Made by a program: the position numbers and the translations under genes. A stretch of 41,606 nt of DNA from Caloramator australicus RC3 (lineage in GTDB: Bacteria; Bacillota; Clostridia; Clostridiales; Caloramatoraceae): positions 1 to 41,606 of the forward strand of contig NZ_CAKP01000017.1 of NCBI RefSeq assembly GCF_000297115.1, given 5' to 3'. The notes below the pieces were generated by a model. The model was not told where the DNA came from. It saw only the letters and a list, made by a program, of their open reading frames with translations, and made no database searches. Shown here one piece after another: positions 20,005 through 27,332 of the stretch. The number at the start of each line of letters is the position of its first letter. Position 1 is the first letter of the stretch.

Positions 20005-21258
20005 ATGGGCAAAATAGTTATAAATGGTGGTAGAAAATTAAGTGGAAAGGTTAGAATAAGTGCTGCTAAAAATTCTGTTCTACCGATCATTGCAGCATCG
20101 CTACTTACAGGATTTGACTGTATTCTTGAGGATATTCCCTTTTTGGAGGATGTCAATGTGATTTTAAGCGTTTTAGATTCCTTAGGGGTTAATTTATTTA
20201 TAGATAATAATAAAGGTAAATTATTGATAAAGGCTGAGGATATAAAATCCTATGAGCCATCCTATGAACTTGTTAGAAAAATGAGGGCATCCTTTTTAGT
20301 CATGGGCCCTATTCTTGCAAGATTCGGTAAGGTTAGAATATCTTTGCCAGGTGGATGTAACATAGGCTCAAGGCCGATAGATCTTCATCTAAAGGGTTTT
20401 AGTCAGTTAGGTGCAGACATAAATCTTGGCCATGGATATGTTGAGGCTTCATGTAAAAGACTAAAGGGGGCTAAAGTTTATCTCGATTTTCCGTCTGTAG
20501 GTGCAACAGAAAATATAATGATGGCAGCTGTCCTAGCAGACGGTGAAACTGTTATAGAAAACGCAGCTGAAGAACCTGAAATTGTTGACCTTGCAAGTTT
20601 TTTAAACAAGATGGGTGCAAAAATTATAGGAGCAGGGACAGACACTATAAAGATAGAGGGTGTAAAAGAGCTAAAAGGGACAATTCATCAGGTTATACCT
20701 GATAGAATAGAGGCAGGGACTTATATGGTAGCTGCTGCCATAACAGGTGGTGAAGTAACCATTGAAAATGTAATACCAGAACATGTAAGATCCATTACAG
20801 CAAAGCTTCAAGAGGCTGGTATTTATGTAAAGGAAGAACAAAATAAAATAAAAGTCAAAGCAAATGGAAGGATAGAAGCTGTTGATATAAAAACTATGCC
20901 GTATCCAGGATTCCCAACGGATATGCAGGCGCAATTTATGGCACTTTTAAGTATAGCAGATGGTGTATCTATAATAACTGAGACTGTATTTGAAAATAGA
21001 TTTATGCATGTTAATGAACTTAAAAGGATGGGTGCCAATATTAAAATTGACGGAAGAAGTGCTGTTGTGGAAGGAGTTGAAAAACTTACAGGAGCAGAGG
21101 TAAAGGCAACTGATCTTAGAGCAGGGGCGGCACTTGTTATAGCAGGACTTATTGCAGAAGGGATAACTGAAGTTTCAGAGATTTATCATATAGATAGAGG
21201 ATATGTTGATATGGTTGGAAAACTTAAAAAATTAGGTGCTGATATAGATAGAATATAG
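20005..21258 (+). CDS. murA: UDP-N-acetylglucosamine 1-carboxyvinyltransferase
   Basis: Adds enolpyruvate from PEP to UDP-GlcNAc, the first committed step of peptidoglycan synthesis. The 417-aa protein has the fosfomycin-target cysteine at residue 118 in [11 protein letters not shown]. The start is ATG 20005 with GGAGGAG upstream. In Bacillus this is murAA, followed by spoIID and spoIIQ as here. It ends at a terminator. Confidence 0.97.
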   Translation: MGKIVINGGRKLSGKVRISAAKNSVLPIIAASLLTGFDCILEDIPFLEDVNVILSVLDSLGVNLFIDNNKGKLLIKAEDIKSYEPSYELVRKMRASFLVMGPILARFGKVRISLPGGCNIGSRPIDLHLKGFSQLGADINLGHGYVEASCKRLKGAKVYLDFPSVGATENIMMAAVLADGETVIENAAEEPEIVDLASFLNKMGAKIIGAGTDTIKIEGVKELKGTIHQVIPDRIEAGTYMVAAAITGGEVTIENVIPEHVRSITAKLQEAGIYVKEEQNKIKVKANGRIEAVDIKTMPYPGFPTDMQAQFMALLSIADGVSIITETVFENRFMHVNELKRMGANIKIDGRSAVVEGVEKLTGAEVKATDLRAGAALVIAGLIAEGITEVSEIYHIDRGYVDMVGKLKKLGADIDRI

Positions 21259-21284
21259 CTGCCTTATGGCAGTTTATTTTTTTG
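21257..21284 (+). terminator. Terminator after murA
   Basis: CTGCC (21259-21263) pairs with GGCAG (21268-21272) around TTAT, followed by TTTATTTTTTT. Confidence 0.8.
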
Positions 21285-21340
21285 AATAAATAAAGCTATA
21301 TAAAAATAAAATGTAATAGGTTTGCTTTGGGGGGAGAAAA

Positions 21341-22393
21341 TTGAAATACATAGGATATTTTGTATTTTTAGTAGCTTTTATAGTCATATTTGTTCCTGTT
21401 ACTATATTGGGCGGAGTAGGAGAAGGAATTAAACTACCTGTAATATTGAATAAGTTCCCTATTGTAACGGATAACAATGTTAAGGAGATAGCAAAGATAG
21501 ATTCAAATATAAAGGTTAAGATGTTTGATGTAAAAAACAATAAAGTAATAGAGCTTGATCTTGAGGATTATGTTGCAGGTGTAGTGTCAGCTGAGATGCC
21601 CGTATCTTTTAATATTGAGGCATTAAAGGCACAGGCAATTGCAGCAAGAACCTTTGTTATAGCAAATATGATATCTTTAGGAGGAAGTGGTTGTAATAAA
21701 CATCAAGGGGTTGATGTGTGCAGCGATGTCCACTGCCAAGCATGGATTTCAAAGGAGGAGAGATTAAAGCTATGGGATGCTAATAGTGCTTTAGAAAACT
21801 GGAATAAAATAATGGAGGCAGTAGAATCTACCAAAGGGCTTGTTATAACATATAATGGAGAAATAGCAAAGCATATTAAATACCATTCGACAAGCGGGGG
21901 CAAAACAGAGGATAGTAGATATGTATTTGGTTATCAAGAGCCCTATTTGGTAAGCGTTGAAAGCCCCTATGAGGAGGTTGCTCCAAACTATATAACAACA
22001 GTAGTTATGAGTAAAAAAGAGTTTATAAGGAGGATGAAGGAATTAAGTCCCAATATCAATTTAAGTGAAGGTAGATTGGCAAATCAGATAAAGATACTTG
22101 AATGGACTGAAGGGGGGAGAGTAAACAGGATAAAGATAGGAGATAAAGAATTTACAGGAATCGATGTAAGATGGGCGATGGGGCTCAAAAGTGCTGCCTT
22201 TACGATAAAAATAGACACTAAAAATGTAACCTTCACTGTTAAAGGGTATGGGCATGGTGTTGGAATGAGTCAGTGGGGAGCAAACCAAATGGGTAAAAGA
22301 GGATATAGTTATGAAGATATAATTAAACATTATTATAGAGGAGTTGAAATTCAAAAAATTGAAGATGTATTAAAGTTAGGGCAACAACCCTAA
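21341..22393 (+). CDS. spoIID: Stage II sporulation protein D, lytic transglycosylase
   Basis: A membrane-anchored peptidoglycan lytic transglycosylase needed for engulfment. The 350-aa protein has an N-terminal anchor (residues 4-24), the catalytic glutamate Glu85 in VSAEMPVSF, the AARTF segment, YHSTSGGKTEDS and the GYGHGVGMSQWGA motif, all hallmarks of SpoIID/LytB. The start is TTG 21341 with GGGGGGAG eight bases upstream. Expression is expected from mother-cell sigma-E; I could not find a convincing sigma-E box. Confidence 0.95.
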   Translation: MKYIGYFVFLVAFIVIFVPVTILGGVGEGIKLPVILNKFPIVTDNNVKEIAKIDSNIKVKMFDVKNNKVIELDLEDYVAGVVSAEMPVSFNIEALKAQAIAARTFVIANMISLGGSGCNKHQGVDVCSDVHCQAWISKEERLKLWDANSALENWNKIMEAVESTKGLVITYNGEIAKHIKYHSTSGGKTEDSRYVFGYQEPYLVSVESPYEEVAPNYITTVVMSKKEFIRRMKELSPNINLSEGRLANQIKILEWTEGGRVNRIKIGDKEFTGIDVRWAMGLKSAAFTIKIDTKNVTFTVKGYGHGVGMSQWGANQMGKRGYSYEDIIKHYYRGVEIQKIEDVLKLGQQP

Positions 22394-22401
22394 CTTTTTT
22401 A
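22373..22401 (+). terminator. Terminator overlapping the spoIID end
   Basis: AAGTTAGGG (22373-22381) pairs with CCCTAACTT (22388-22396), then a T run. Confidence 0.85.
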
Positions 22402-22410
22402 TTTTTGCAT

Positions 22411-22439
22411 GTATAAAATGGGATTATTTGGACAAAACT
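22411..22439 (+). promoter_or_regulatory. Candidate sigma-F type promoter of spoIIQ
   Basis: GTATA (22411-22415) lies 14 bases before GGACAAAAC (22430-22438), the layout of forespore sigma-F/sigma-G promoters, and is 21 bases before the spoIIQ ATG. spoIIQ is sigma-F dependent in Bacillus. The -10 match is imperfect. Confidence 0.4.
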
Positions 22440-22459
22440 ATTTTACAGGAGGTGTAATT

Positions 22460-23257
22460 ATGGGATTTAAAGATAATTTTAAAAGAATGCTTCAAAGAGA
22501 AATGTTTTATGTTGTGCTCTTTATCTGTTTGTGTGTAGTAGCAGTTGCAGCAGTTTATGTTTCAAGGAATAATGCAAAAATTAGTAAAGACCTTGCAAAG
22601 GCTCCAATTAAAACAGAAGAAAAGATTACTGAACCAAATAATGAGCCTACGCTAGTTGAAGAGAAATTATCAAACATAAAAGAAATGCAAGTTGCTCAGG
22701 TTCCAAAATCAACTGTTCAGAATAAAGATAATAAAACTCAAACAGATAAAGGGCAGCCCAATAATGAAAAGGCTTCTTCAAAGGCTTCAAATCCAGCCCC
22801 AGCATTTAAAATGATTATGCCTGTTGAGGGCGAGATTACAAAGAATTTTGACAAAGAAAATCTTCAATATTCTGTAACTCTGCAGCAATGGGAGACCCAT
22901 GAGGGTATCGATATAGCTGCTGATATCGGAACAGAAGTTAAGGCTGCTGCAGATGGAAAGGTTATTGATATTATTACTGATGATAAGATTATTGAAGGAT
23001 TAAATTTAAAAACTGGATATGGAATTACTGTAATCATAGACCATGGCAATGGTATTCAATCCGTCTATGGCAATCTTGCTCAAGAGTTAAAGGTTAAAAA
23101 GGGAGATAAAGTTAAAAAGGGCGATGTTATAGGATTTGTTGGGGATACATCCATTAGAGAAGCAAGCAGCATAGAAGGAAGTCATATTCACTTTGCAGTT
23201 ATTAAAAAGCAAGGAAAAGACATAGTTACAGTTAACCCTCTTGACTATATAAAGTAA
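22460..23257 (+). CDS. spoIIQ: SpoIIQ-like M23 (LytM) metallopeptidase domain protein
   Basis: A 265-aa forespore membrane protein of the engulfment channel, the partner of SpoIIIAH. One membrane helix (16-34) is followed by a low-complexity K/E/P/N linker (about 40-115) and an M23 domain. The zinc ligands look complete: His147 and Asp151 in HEGID, plus HIH (242-244). Bacillus SpoIIQ has lost a ligand, whereas several clostridial proteins keep them, so an active endopeptidase is likely here. The start is ATG 22460 with AGGAGGTG; the upstream ATG at 22409 lies in promoter sequence. Confidence 0.9.
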   Translation: MGFKDNFKRMLQREMFYVVLFICLCVVAVAAVYVSRNNAKISKDLAKAPIKTEEKITEPNNEPTLVEEKLSNIKEMQVAQVPKSTVQNKDNKTQTDKGQPNNEKASSKASNPAPAFKMIMPVEGEITKNFDKENLQYSVTLQQWETHEGIDIAADIGTEVKAAADGKVIDIITDDKIIEGLNLKTGYGITVIIDHGNGIQSVYGNLAQELKVKKGDKVKKGDVIGFVGDTSIREASSIEGSHIHFAVIKKQGKDIVTVNPLDYIK

Positions 23258-23262
23258 TTTTC

Positions 23263-23311
23263 CAAAGGGCCTTGCAGAATTGCCATAGGTTTTGCAAGCG
23301 CTCTTTTTTTT
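23263..23311 (+). terminator. Terminator after spoIIQ
   Basis: CTTGCA pairs with TGCAAG within an imperfect longer stem (about 23264-23304), followed by eight T's. Confidence 0.65.
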
Positions 23312-23313
23312 AG

Positions 23314-23342
23314 AAATAATTGATTTTTCAAGGACATATATT
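23314..23342 (+). promoter_or_regulatory. Candidate sigma-E type promoter of spoIIID
   Basis: AAATAATT (23314-23321) lies 13 bases before CATATATT (23335-23342), the layout of sigma-E promoters, 30 bases before the spoIIID start. spoIIID is sigma-E dependent in Bacillus. The -35 match is weak. Confidence 0.4.
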
Positions 23343-23371
23343 TAATTAAGGTGTAAAAGGGAGGTTAATAG

Positions 23372-23626
23372 ATGAGGGACTATATAGAAGAAAGGGTTTT
23401 GGAAGTTGCAAGATATATTATCGAAACTAGAGCAACCATAAGAAAAACTGCAAAAGCCTTTGGGGTTAGCAAGAGCACCGTTCATAAGGATATTACAGAA
23501 AGACTTCCCAAAATCAATCCTCAGATAGCAAAAGAAGCAAAGGAGATTTTAGAAATAAATAAGGCAGAAAGACATATAAGGGGAGGAAAGGCAACAAAAT
23601 TGAAATATAAATCAGCAAATGCATAA
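23372..23626 (+). CDS. spoIIID: Sporulation transcription factor SpoIIID
   Basis: An 84-aa DNA-binding protein of the mother cell. The helix-turn-helix is at about residues 22-45 (RKTAKAFGVSKSTVHKDIT), and the basic C-terminus (RHIRGGKATKLKYK) also contacts DNA in the family. It stands between spoIIQ and mbl, as in Bacillus. The ribosome binding site is GGGAGG. Confidence 0.97.
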   Translation: MRDYIEERVLEVARYIIETRATIRKTAKAFGVSKSTVHKDITERLPKINPQIAKEAKEILEINKAERHIRGGKATKLKYKSANA

Positions 23627-23649
23627 AATTTTTCCCTACCAAGAAGGAT

Positions 23650-23677
23650 TTTGCAAATTTTTATCGAATATTATAAT
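23650..23677 (+). promoter_or_regulatory. Candidate sigma-A promoter of mbl
   Basis: TTTGCA (23650-23655) and TATAAT (23672-23677) are separated by 16 bases, 28 bases before the mbl ATG. Confidence 0.5.
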
Positions 23678-23704
23678 TGCAGTATATAGGTAGGGAGTGA
23701 AAAT

Positions 23705-24733
23705 ATGTTCTGGTTTGGTAGTAATGATATGGGAATAGACTTGGGAACTGCTAGTGTTTTGGTTTATGTAAAGGGAAAGGGGATTGTTCTAAGAGAACCA
23801 TCAGTAGTTGCTCTTGACAAAAACACAAATAGAGTATTGGCTGTTGGAGAAGATGCAAGACAGATGATAGGAAGAACCCCAGGAAATATAGTTGCAGTTA
23901 GGCCTTTAAGGGATGGAGTTATATCAGACTATGATACAACAGAAAAGATGCTAAAGCATTTTATAAAAAAAGCCTATGGTAGTAAAAAACTTTTAAGGCC
24001 AAGGGTAGTTGTATGCATTCCATGTGAAGCTACAGAAGTTGAAAAAAGAGCCGTAAAGGATGCTGCTTATAATGCCGGAGCAAGGGAAGTCTATTTAATC
24101 GAGGAGCCAATTGCGGCAGCACTAGGTGCAGGTGTTGATATTTCAAAGCCTAATGGTTGTATGATAGTTGATATAGGTGGTGGAACAACGGATATTGCAG
24201 TAATTTCCTTGAGTGGAATCGTTGTAAGATCATCCATAAAAGTTGCTGGGGATAAATTTGATGATGCGATTATTTCATACTTGAAGAAAAAGTATAAGTT
24301 AATGATTGGAGAAAGAACTGCGGAGGAATTAAAAATAAACATAGGTTGTGCCTACAAAAGGGACGAGGATATTTCAATGGAAATAAAGGGAAGAGATTTA
24401 ATAAGCGGCCTTCCTAAAAATATCTTAGTAACCTCTGAAGAGATAAGGCTTGCTCTATCGGAGCCTGTTGAAGCTATCACTGATGCTGTTCATCAGGTTC
24501 TTGAAAAAACTCCTCCAGAGCTTGCGGCTGATATCAGCGACAATGGAATAATTATGACAGGGGGAGGATCCCTTCTTTGGGGACTTGATAAATATATTCA
24601 AGAAAGAACAAAGGTTCCTGTAAAAGTTGCTGAGGATGCTATATCTTGCGTTGCAAAGGGAACAGGTATCTCGTTAGATTATTTAGATTATTTAGTAGAC
24701 GAGGGACCAAGAAAAGCAGCTAAAAAGGCATGA
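23705..24733 (+). CDS. mbl: MreB/Mbl actin-like rod-shape protein
   Basis: A 342-aa bacterial actin that guides lateral wall synthesis along the membrane. Nucleotide-binding motifs are GIDLGTASVLVYVKGKG (phosphate 1) and IVDIGGGTTDIAVIS (phosphate 2), and the adenosine motif MTGGGSLLWGL is near the C-terminus. The N-terminal MFWFG is amphipathic and could touch the membrane. Position after spoIIID points to the Mbl paralogue, but MreB paralogues cannot be separated firmly by eye. Confidence 0.93.
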   Translation: MFWFGSNDMGIDLGTASVLVYVKGKGIVLREPSVVALDKNTNRVLAVGEDARQMIGRTPGNIVAVRPLRDGVISDYDTTEKMLKHFIKKAYGSKKLLRPRVVVCIPCEATEVEKRAVKDAAYNAGAREVYLIEEPIAAALGAGVDISKPNGCMIVDIGGGTTDIAVISLSGIVVRSSIKVAGDKFDDAIISYLKKKYKLMIGERTAEELKINIGCAYKRDEDISMEIKGRDLISGLPKNILVTSEEIRLALSEPVEAITDAVHQVLEKTPPELAADISDNGIIMTGGGSLLWGLDKYIQERTKVPVKVAEDAISCVAKGTGISLDYLDYLVDEGPRKAAKKA

Positions 24734-24752
24734 GTTACATGCCTTTTTGTTT
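24722..24752. terminator. Bidirectional terminator between mbl and yyaC
   Basis: AAAAAGGCATG (24722-24732) pairs with CATGCCTTTTT (24738-24748). The symmetric A and T runs let it work for both convergent genes; it overlaps both stop codons. Confidence 0.9.
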
Positions 24753-25280
24753 TGCAGCCAAAATTAAACCTTCTGAGATAATTTTAGCCATATCCCATAT
24801 AAAGTTTAATCGGATATTTTTTAACCAATAACCATCTTTAATATCTATAGAATCAACAACTCCGACTATTGATATATCCCCAACGGTCGGAAGATTTTTT
24901 CCTACTCCTTTTCCTGGATGAACAGGACCTAATTTTATTTGAATATCACCTAGGTTATCTTCAAATCCTAAACATGCATCTATTGCTATTATGAAGTAAT
25001 TTGGGTATTGGCAGCTAATATCACAAAGTATTTCTTCTAAATTTACAGCATGGGCAGGGTTTTGAAGTGTGCCTATTACAGGCAGTGGGAAATTAGCTTC
25101 TTTTAAAAATGTGCCAACCAGTGGTCCTAAACTATCTCCTATGCATTTATCAGTTCCTATGCATACTATCAGTGTATTATCCCTCAAAAAATTTGATAGA
25201 TATTCTGCTAATGCCTCTTTGGCACCTTCTTCCTTATAATTTACTACCGCCACTATGGTATCATAGTTTGAAGATCTCAA
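24735..25280 (-). CDS. yyaC: YyaC-family (DUF1256) spore protein
   Basis: A 181-aa protein of the YyaC family, which resembles the germination protease/hydrogenase-maturase fold and is found in spore formers. Diagnostic segments are CIGTDKCIGDSLGPLVG, GTLQNPAHAVNL and DACLG, followed by PGKGVGK. The start is a TTG at 25280 with GAGGGGGTGG upstream. The role in the spore is not settled. It is convergent with mbl and diverges from a small membrane protein gene. Confidence 0.92.
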   Translation of the reverse strand: MRSSNYDTIVAVVNYKEEGAKEALAEYLSNFLRDNTLIVCIGTDKCIGDSLGPLVGTFLKEANFPLPVIGTLQNPAHAVNLEEILCDISCQYPNYFIIAIDACLGFEDNLGDIQIKLGPVHPGKGVGKNLPTVGDISIVGVVDSIDIKDGYWLKNIRLNFIWDMAKIISEGLILAAKQKGM

Positions 25281-25397
25281 CTAACCACCCCCTCAATTCA
25301 TATATACAGACTTAAAGAAACATTTATTACTGGAGGTTGTATATTTTTTGCTATTTTAAGAAAAAATAATAAAGAAAAAGCTATGAGGGGTGATAAC

Positions 25398-25577
25398 TTG
25401 AAAAAGTATTTTAATATAATCATCGTTATTATAATTACTTTTATGACTTTAGTTTCTATATTTACATTAAAGGCGGAAAAAGTAGAAGGTGTGTTTTATT
25501 ATGATGAAAACACAATTGAAGACGAAGCAGGATACATTTTCGATAATTATTATGATGTGAATATTAATTTTAAATAG
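25398..25577 (+). CDS. Small membrane-anchored protein, unknown
   Basis: A 59-aa product starting at TTG 25398, with GAGGGG at 25385-25390. It has a single hydrophobic helix (residues 4-25) after MKKYFN and an acidic tail with DENTIEDEAGYIFDNYYD. An upstream ATG at 25383 is in frame but overlaps the ribosome binding site. A bidirectional terminator overlaps its stop codon, which supports a real transcript. I do not recognise a family; its position beside yyaC in a spore former is only suggestive. Confidence 0.6.
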   Translation: MKKYFNIIIVIIITFMTLVSIFTLKAEKVEGVFYYDENTIEDEAGYIFDNYYDVNINFK

Positions 25578-25593
25578 GGCATCTGCCCTATTT
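25572..25593. terminator. Bidirectional terminator between the small gene and ttcA
   Basis: AAATAGGGCA (25572-25581) pairs with TGCCCTATTT (25584-25593) around TC. It covers both stop codons. The loop is very short, so the innermost pair may open. Confidence 0.75.
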
Positions 25594-26328
25594 ATTACAT
25601 AAACTTCTCAATTTTTCCTTATCCCATATATTAAGTTCTTCAATATTTTCAATAGCACCCAACATGTTATCTTTAATATCAGGAATAGTTTTTTGGAGTT
25701 GCCATATAAGGTCCTTTATGCTTTGCCTTTGGGTCTTACCATTGGCAGGACATAAATTTTTTACTACAGGGACATTATTTTTCTTTACAGCACTTCTTAT
25801 ATCCTTTTCATATAGATAAACAAAGGGCCTTATTAGATAAATGTCTTTATCTTCAAAATATGTTATTGGCGAGAAGGTGCTTATTCTGCCTTCGAAGAAT
25901 AAGGACATTAAAAGGGTCTCTATTGCATCATCTGCATGATGGGCAAGGGCTATTTTGTTATATCCCATTTCCTTTGCGGAGTTGTATAAAGCACCTCGCC
26001 TTAATTTTGCACAAAGAGAACAAGGATTTGTTTCCTTTCTTATATCAAATACTATTTTAGCAATATCAGTTTGCACTATTTTATATGGGACGTTAAGTAG
26101 TTCAGTAAATTCTATAAGAGGGGTAAGGTTCATCCCTTCAAGTCCCATATCTATAGTTATTGCACCTAGTTCAAATTTCTGTGGACTAAACCTTTGATAA
26201 AGGGAAAGGGCGTATAATAGAAGAGTGCTATCCTTTCCACCTGAGAGCCCAACAACAACCCTATCACCATTTTGGAGCATATTAAACTCCTGAATACATT
26301 TTCTTAATCTACCAAGTATTCTTTGCAT
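25588..26328 (-). CDS. ttcA: TtcA-like tRNA 2-thiolation PP-loop ATPase
   Basis: A 246-aa PP-loop protein of the TtcA/TtuA group that adenylates a tRNA base for sulfur insertion. The PP-loop is SGGKDSTLL, the cysteine motif PCSLCAKLRRGALY is the TtcA-type cluster site, and HHADDAIETLLM follows. E. coli TtcA makes 2-thiocytidine at position 32; the base modified here is not certain. The start is ATG 26328 after AAGGCGGTGG; a GTG at 26337 is less likely. No second subunit is visible nearby. Confidence 0.87.
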   Translation of the reverse strand: MQRILGRLRKCIQEFNMLQNGDRVVVGLSGGKDSTLLLYALSLYQRFSPQKFELGAITIDMGLEGMNLTPLIEFTELLNVPYKIVQTDIAKIVFDIRKETNPCSLCAKLRRGALYNSAKEMGYNKIALAHHADDAIETLLMSLFFEGRISTFSPITYFEDKDIYLIRPFVYLYEKDIRSAVKKNNVPVVKNLCPANGKTQRQSIKDLIWQLQKTIPDIKDNMLGAIENIEELNIWDKEKLRSLCNK

Positions 26329-26375
26329 AATTACCACCGCCTTGAGACCTATATATATAAAATATATCAGTATTT

Positions 26376-26420
26376 ATGCTTTCCTGTGAAGAAGCATTTT
26401 AATCCTGATTAAAATTTTTT
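26376..26420 (+). ncRNA. Two tandem hairpins ending in a T run, possible small RNA end
   Basis: ATGCTT (26376-26381) pairs with AAGCAT (26392-26397), then TTTTAAT pairs with ATTAAAA (26408-26414), followed by TTTTTT (26415-26420). This looks like an intrinsic terminator with no gene before it on the + strand. No promoter is clear. The rest of 26329-26500 is A/T-rich with nothing I can name. Confidence 0.25.
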
Positions 26421-26504
26421 ATGATATATAGGAGAAAACAAGAGATATAAAGAGATAATGTGAGTATAAAAGATATAATTTAGTGTAATAATAAATAATG
26501 AGCG

Positions 26505-26533
26505 TTGAAAAAAAGAGTAATCTTATGTATACT
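26505..26533 (+). promoter_or_regulatory. Promoter of the tRNA cluster
   Basis: TTGAAA (26505-26510) and TATACT (26528-26533) are separated by 17 bases. A small GC-rich hairpin, GTCGCT 26541-26546 with AGCGAC 26551-26556, lies between it and the first tRNA, at the expected transcript start. Confidence 0.65.
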
Positions 26534-26576
26534 TAATAATGTCGCTGGTGAGCGACGGGAAAACAAAATAAAGCGT

Positions 26577-26652
26577 GGGCGCCTAGCTCAGCTGGGAGAG
26601 CATCTGCCTTACAAGCAGAGGGTCACAGGTTCGAGCCCTGTGGTGCCCACCA
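26577..26652 (+). tRNA. tRNA-Val (anticodon TAC)
   Basis: A 76-base cloverleaf. Acceptor GGGCGCC pairs with GGTGCCC, the anticodon arm is TCTGC-CTTACAA-GCAGA, and the T loop is TTCGAGC. The CCA end is encoded (26650-26652). Confidence 0.97.
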
Positions 26653-26657
26653 GATAT

Positions 26658-26732
<75 letters not shown>

Positions 26733-26735
26733 CAT

Positions 26736-26821
26736 GGAGCGGTTCCCGAGCGGCCAAAGGGGGCAGACTGTAAATCTGTTGGCAGACGCCTTCGGTGGTT
26801 CGAATCCACCCCGCTCCACCA
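26736..26821 (+). tRNA. tRNA-Tyr (anticodon GTA)
   Basis: An 86-base class II tRNA with a long variable arm. Acceptor GGAGCGG pairs with CCGCTCC, the anticodon loop is CTGTAAA, and CCA is encoded. Confidence 0.97.
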
Positions 26822-26848
26822 AAAAAGACGCTTTAAAGCGTCTTTTTA
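26822..26848 (+). terminator. Terminator of the tRNA cluster
   Basis: AAAAAGACGCTTT is a perfect inverted repeat of AAAGCGTCTTTTT (26822-26847), directly after the CCA of tRNA-Tyr. Confidence 0.9.
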
Positions 26849-26913
26849 TTTGTATTAAATTTTAACTAATCAGTGGCAGAAGTCGCCACTTCTGTGTGGG
26901 TGATGAATGTCTC

Positions 26914-26942
26914 TTGACTTAAAAAAATATAAAATATAAAAT
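26914..26942 (+). promoter_or_regulatory. Candidate promoter upstream of the metK leader region
   Basis: TTGACT (26914-26919) and TAAAAT (26937-26942) are separated by 17 bases. It would start RNA near 26949, just where a structured stretch begins. Confidence 0.5.
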
Positions 26943-26948
26943 AATTAT

Positions 26949-27090
26949 ATAGCGAAATCCAAGCTAAACCAACCACATAGTGGTATTGTTGGGGATGGAA
27001 CAGTCCTTTGAGCGTGGAGAATCTGGTAACAAAAGTTATCTTAACTACGAAGCCACCCTTCAAAGAGTGGAGATAGTTCTTGCTAAAATT
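26949..27090 (+). ncRNA. Structured RNA candidate before the SAM-I riboswitch (6S RNA possible)
   Basis: About 140 bases without a credible reading frame but with nested pairings: CCAAC with GTTGG around CAC-ATA-GTG (26969-26991), CTTTGA and GTGG (27004-27015) with CCAC and TCAAAG (27052-27064), and an inner GGTAAC-AAAA-GTTATC hairpin. TAGC near the start can pair with GCTA near 27082. The segments GTCCTTTGAGC and GAAGCCACC recall conserved parts of 6S RNA, but the fit is partial. No terminator follows, so it may be a separate RNA processed at its 3' end or an extra leader domain of metK. Confidence 0.35.
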
Positions 27091-27107
27091 AAATATGATA
27101 AGGATAT

Positions 27108-27248
27108 CCTTATCAAGAGAGGTGGAGGGACGGGCCCGATGAAACCCGGCAACCTGCATAAAGCAAGGTGCCAATTCCTGCAGAATGGAAACATTCTGGG
27201 AGATGAGGACGAGTATTAAGCCTCTTCTTGTCAGAAGGGGCTTTTTTT
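27108..27248 (+). promoter_or_regulatory. SAM-I (S-box) riboswitch of metK
   Basis: The conserved SAM-I core is present: TTATCAAGAGAGGTGGAGGG, then GATGAAACCCGGCAACC and the GCAAGGTGCCAATTCC segment. P1 pairs CCTTATC (27108-27114) with GATGAGG (27202-27208). The expression platform is a terminator (27218-27243 plus T run). SAM binding is expected to stabilise P1, allow the terminator and lower metK transcription. A possible -10, TATGAT, is at 27094-27099, with a weak -35. Confidence 0.95.
27218..27248 (+). terminator. Riboswitch-controlled terminator
   Basis: AAGCCTCTTCT (27218-27228) pairs with AGAAGGGGCTT (27233-27243), then a run of T's. It is the off-state stem of the SAM-I riboswitch. 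Confidence 0.9.
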
Positions 27249-27332
27249 AATACATAATGTTTAGAGCTTATAAAAATAGTCAAAAATGAAAAATAATATA
27301 AAAGTAGGATTTTTAAAAAAGGAGGTTTTAGA

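Noticed and set aside
26980-27219. 79-aa open frame over the metK leader
   Set aside because: It lies across the structured RNA and the SAM-I riboswitch core; conserved RNA sequence explains it.
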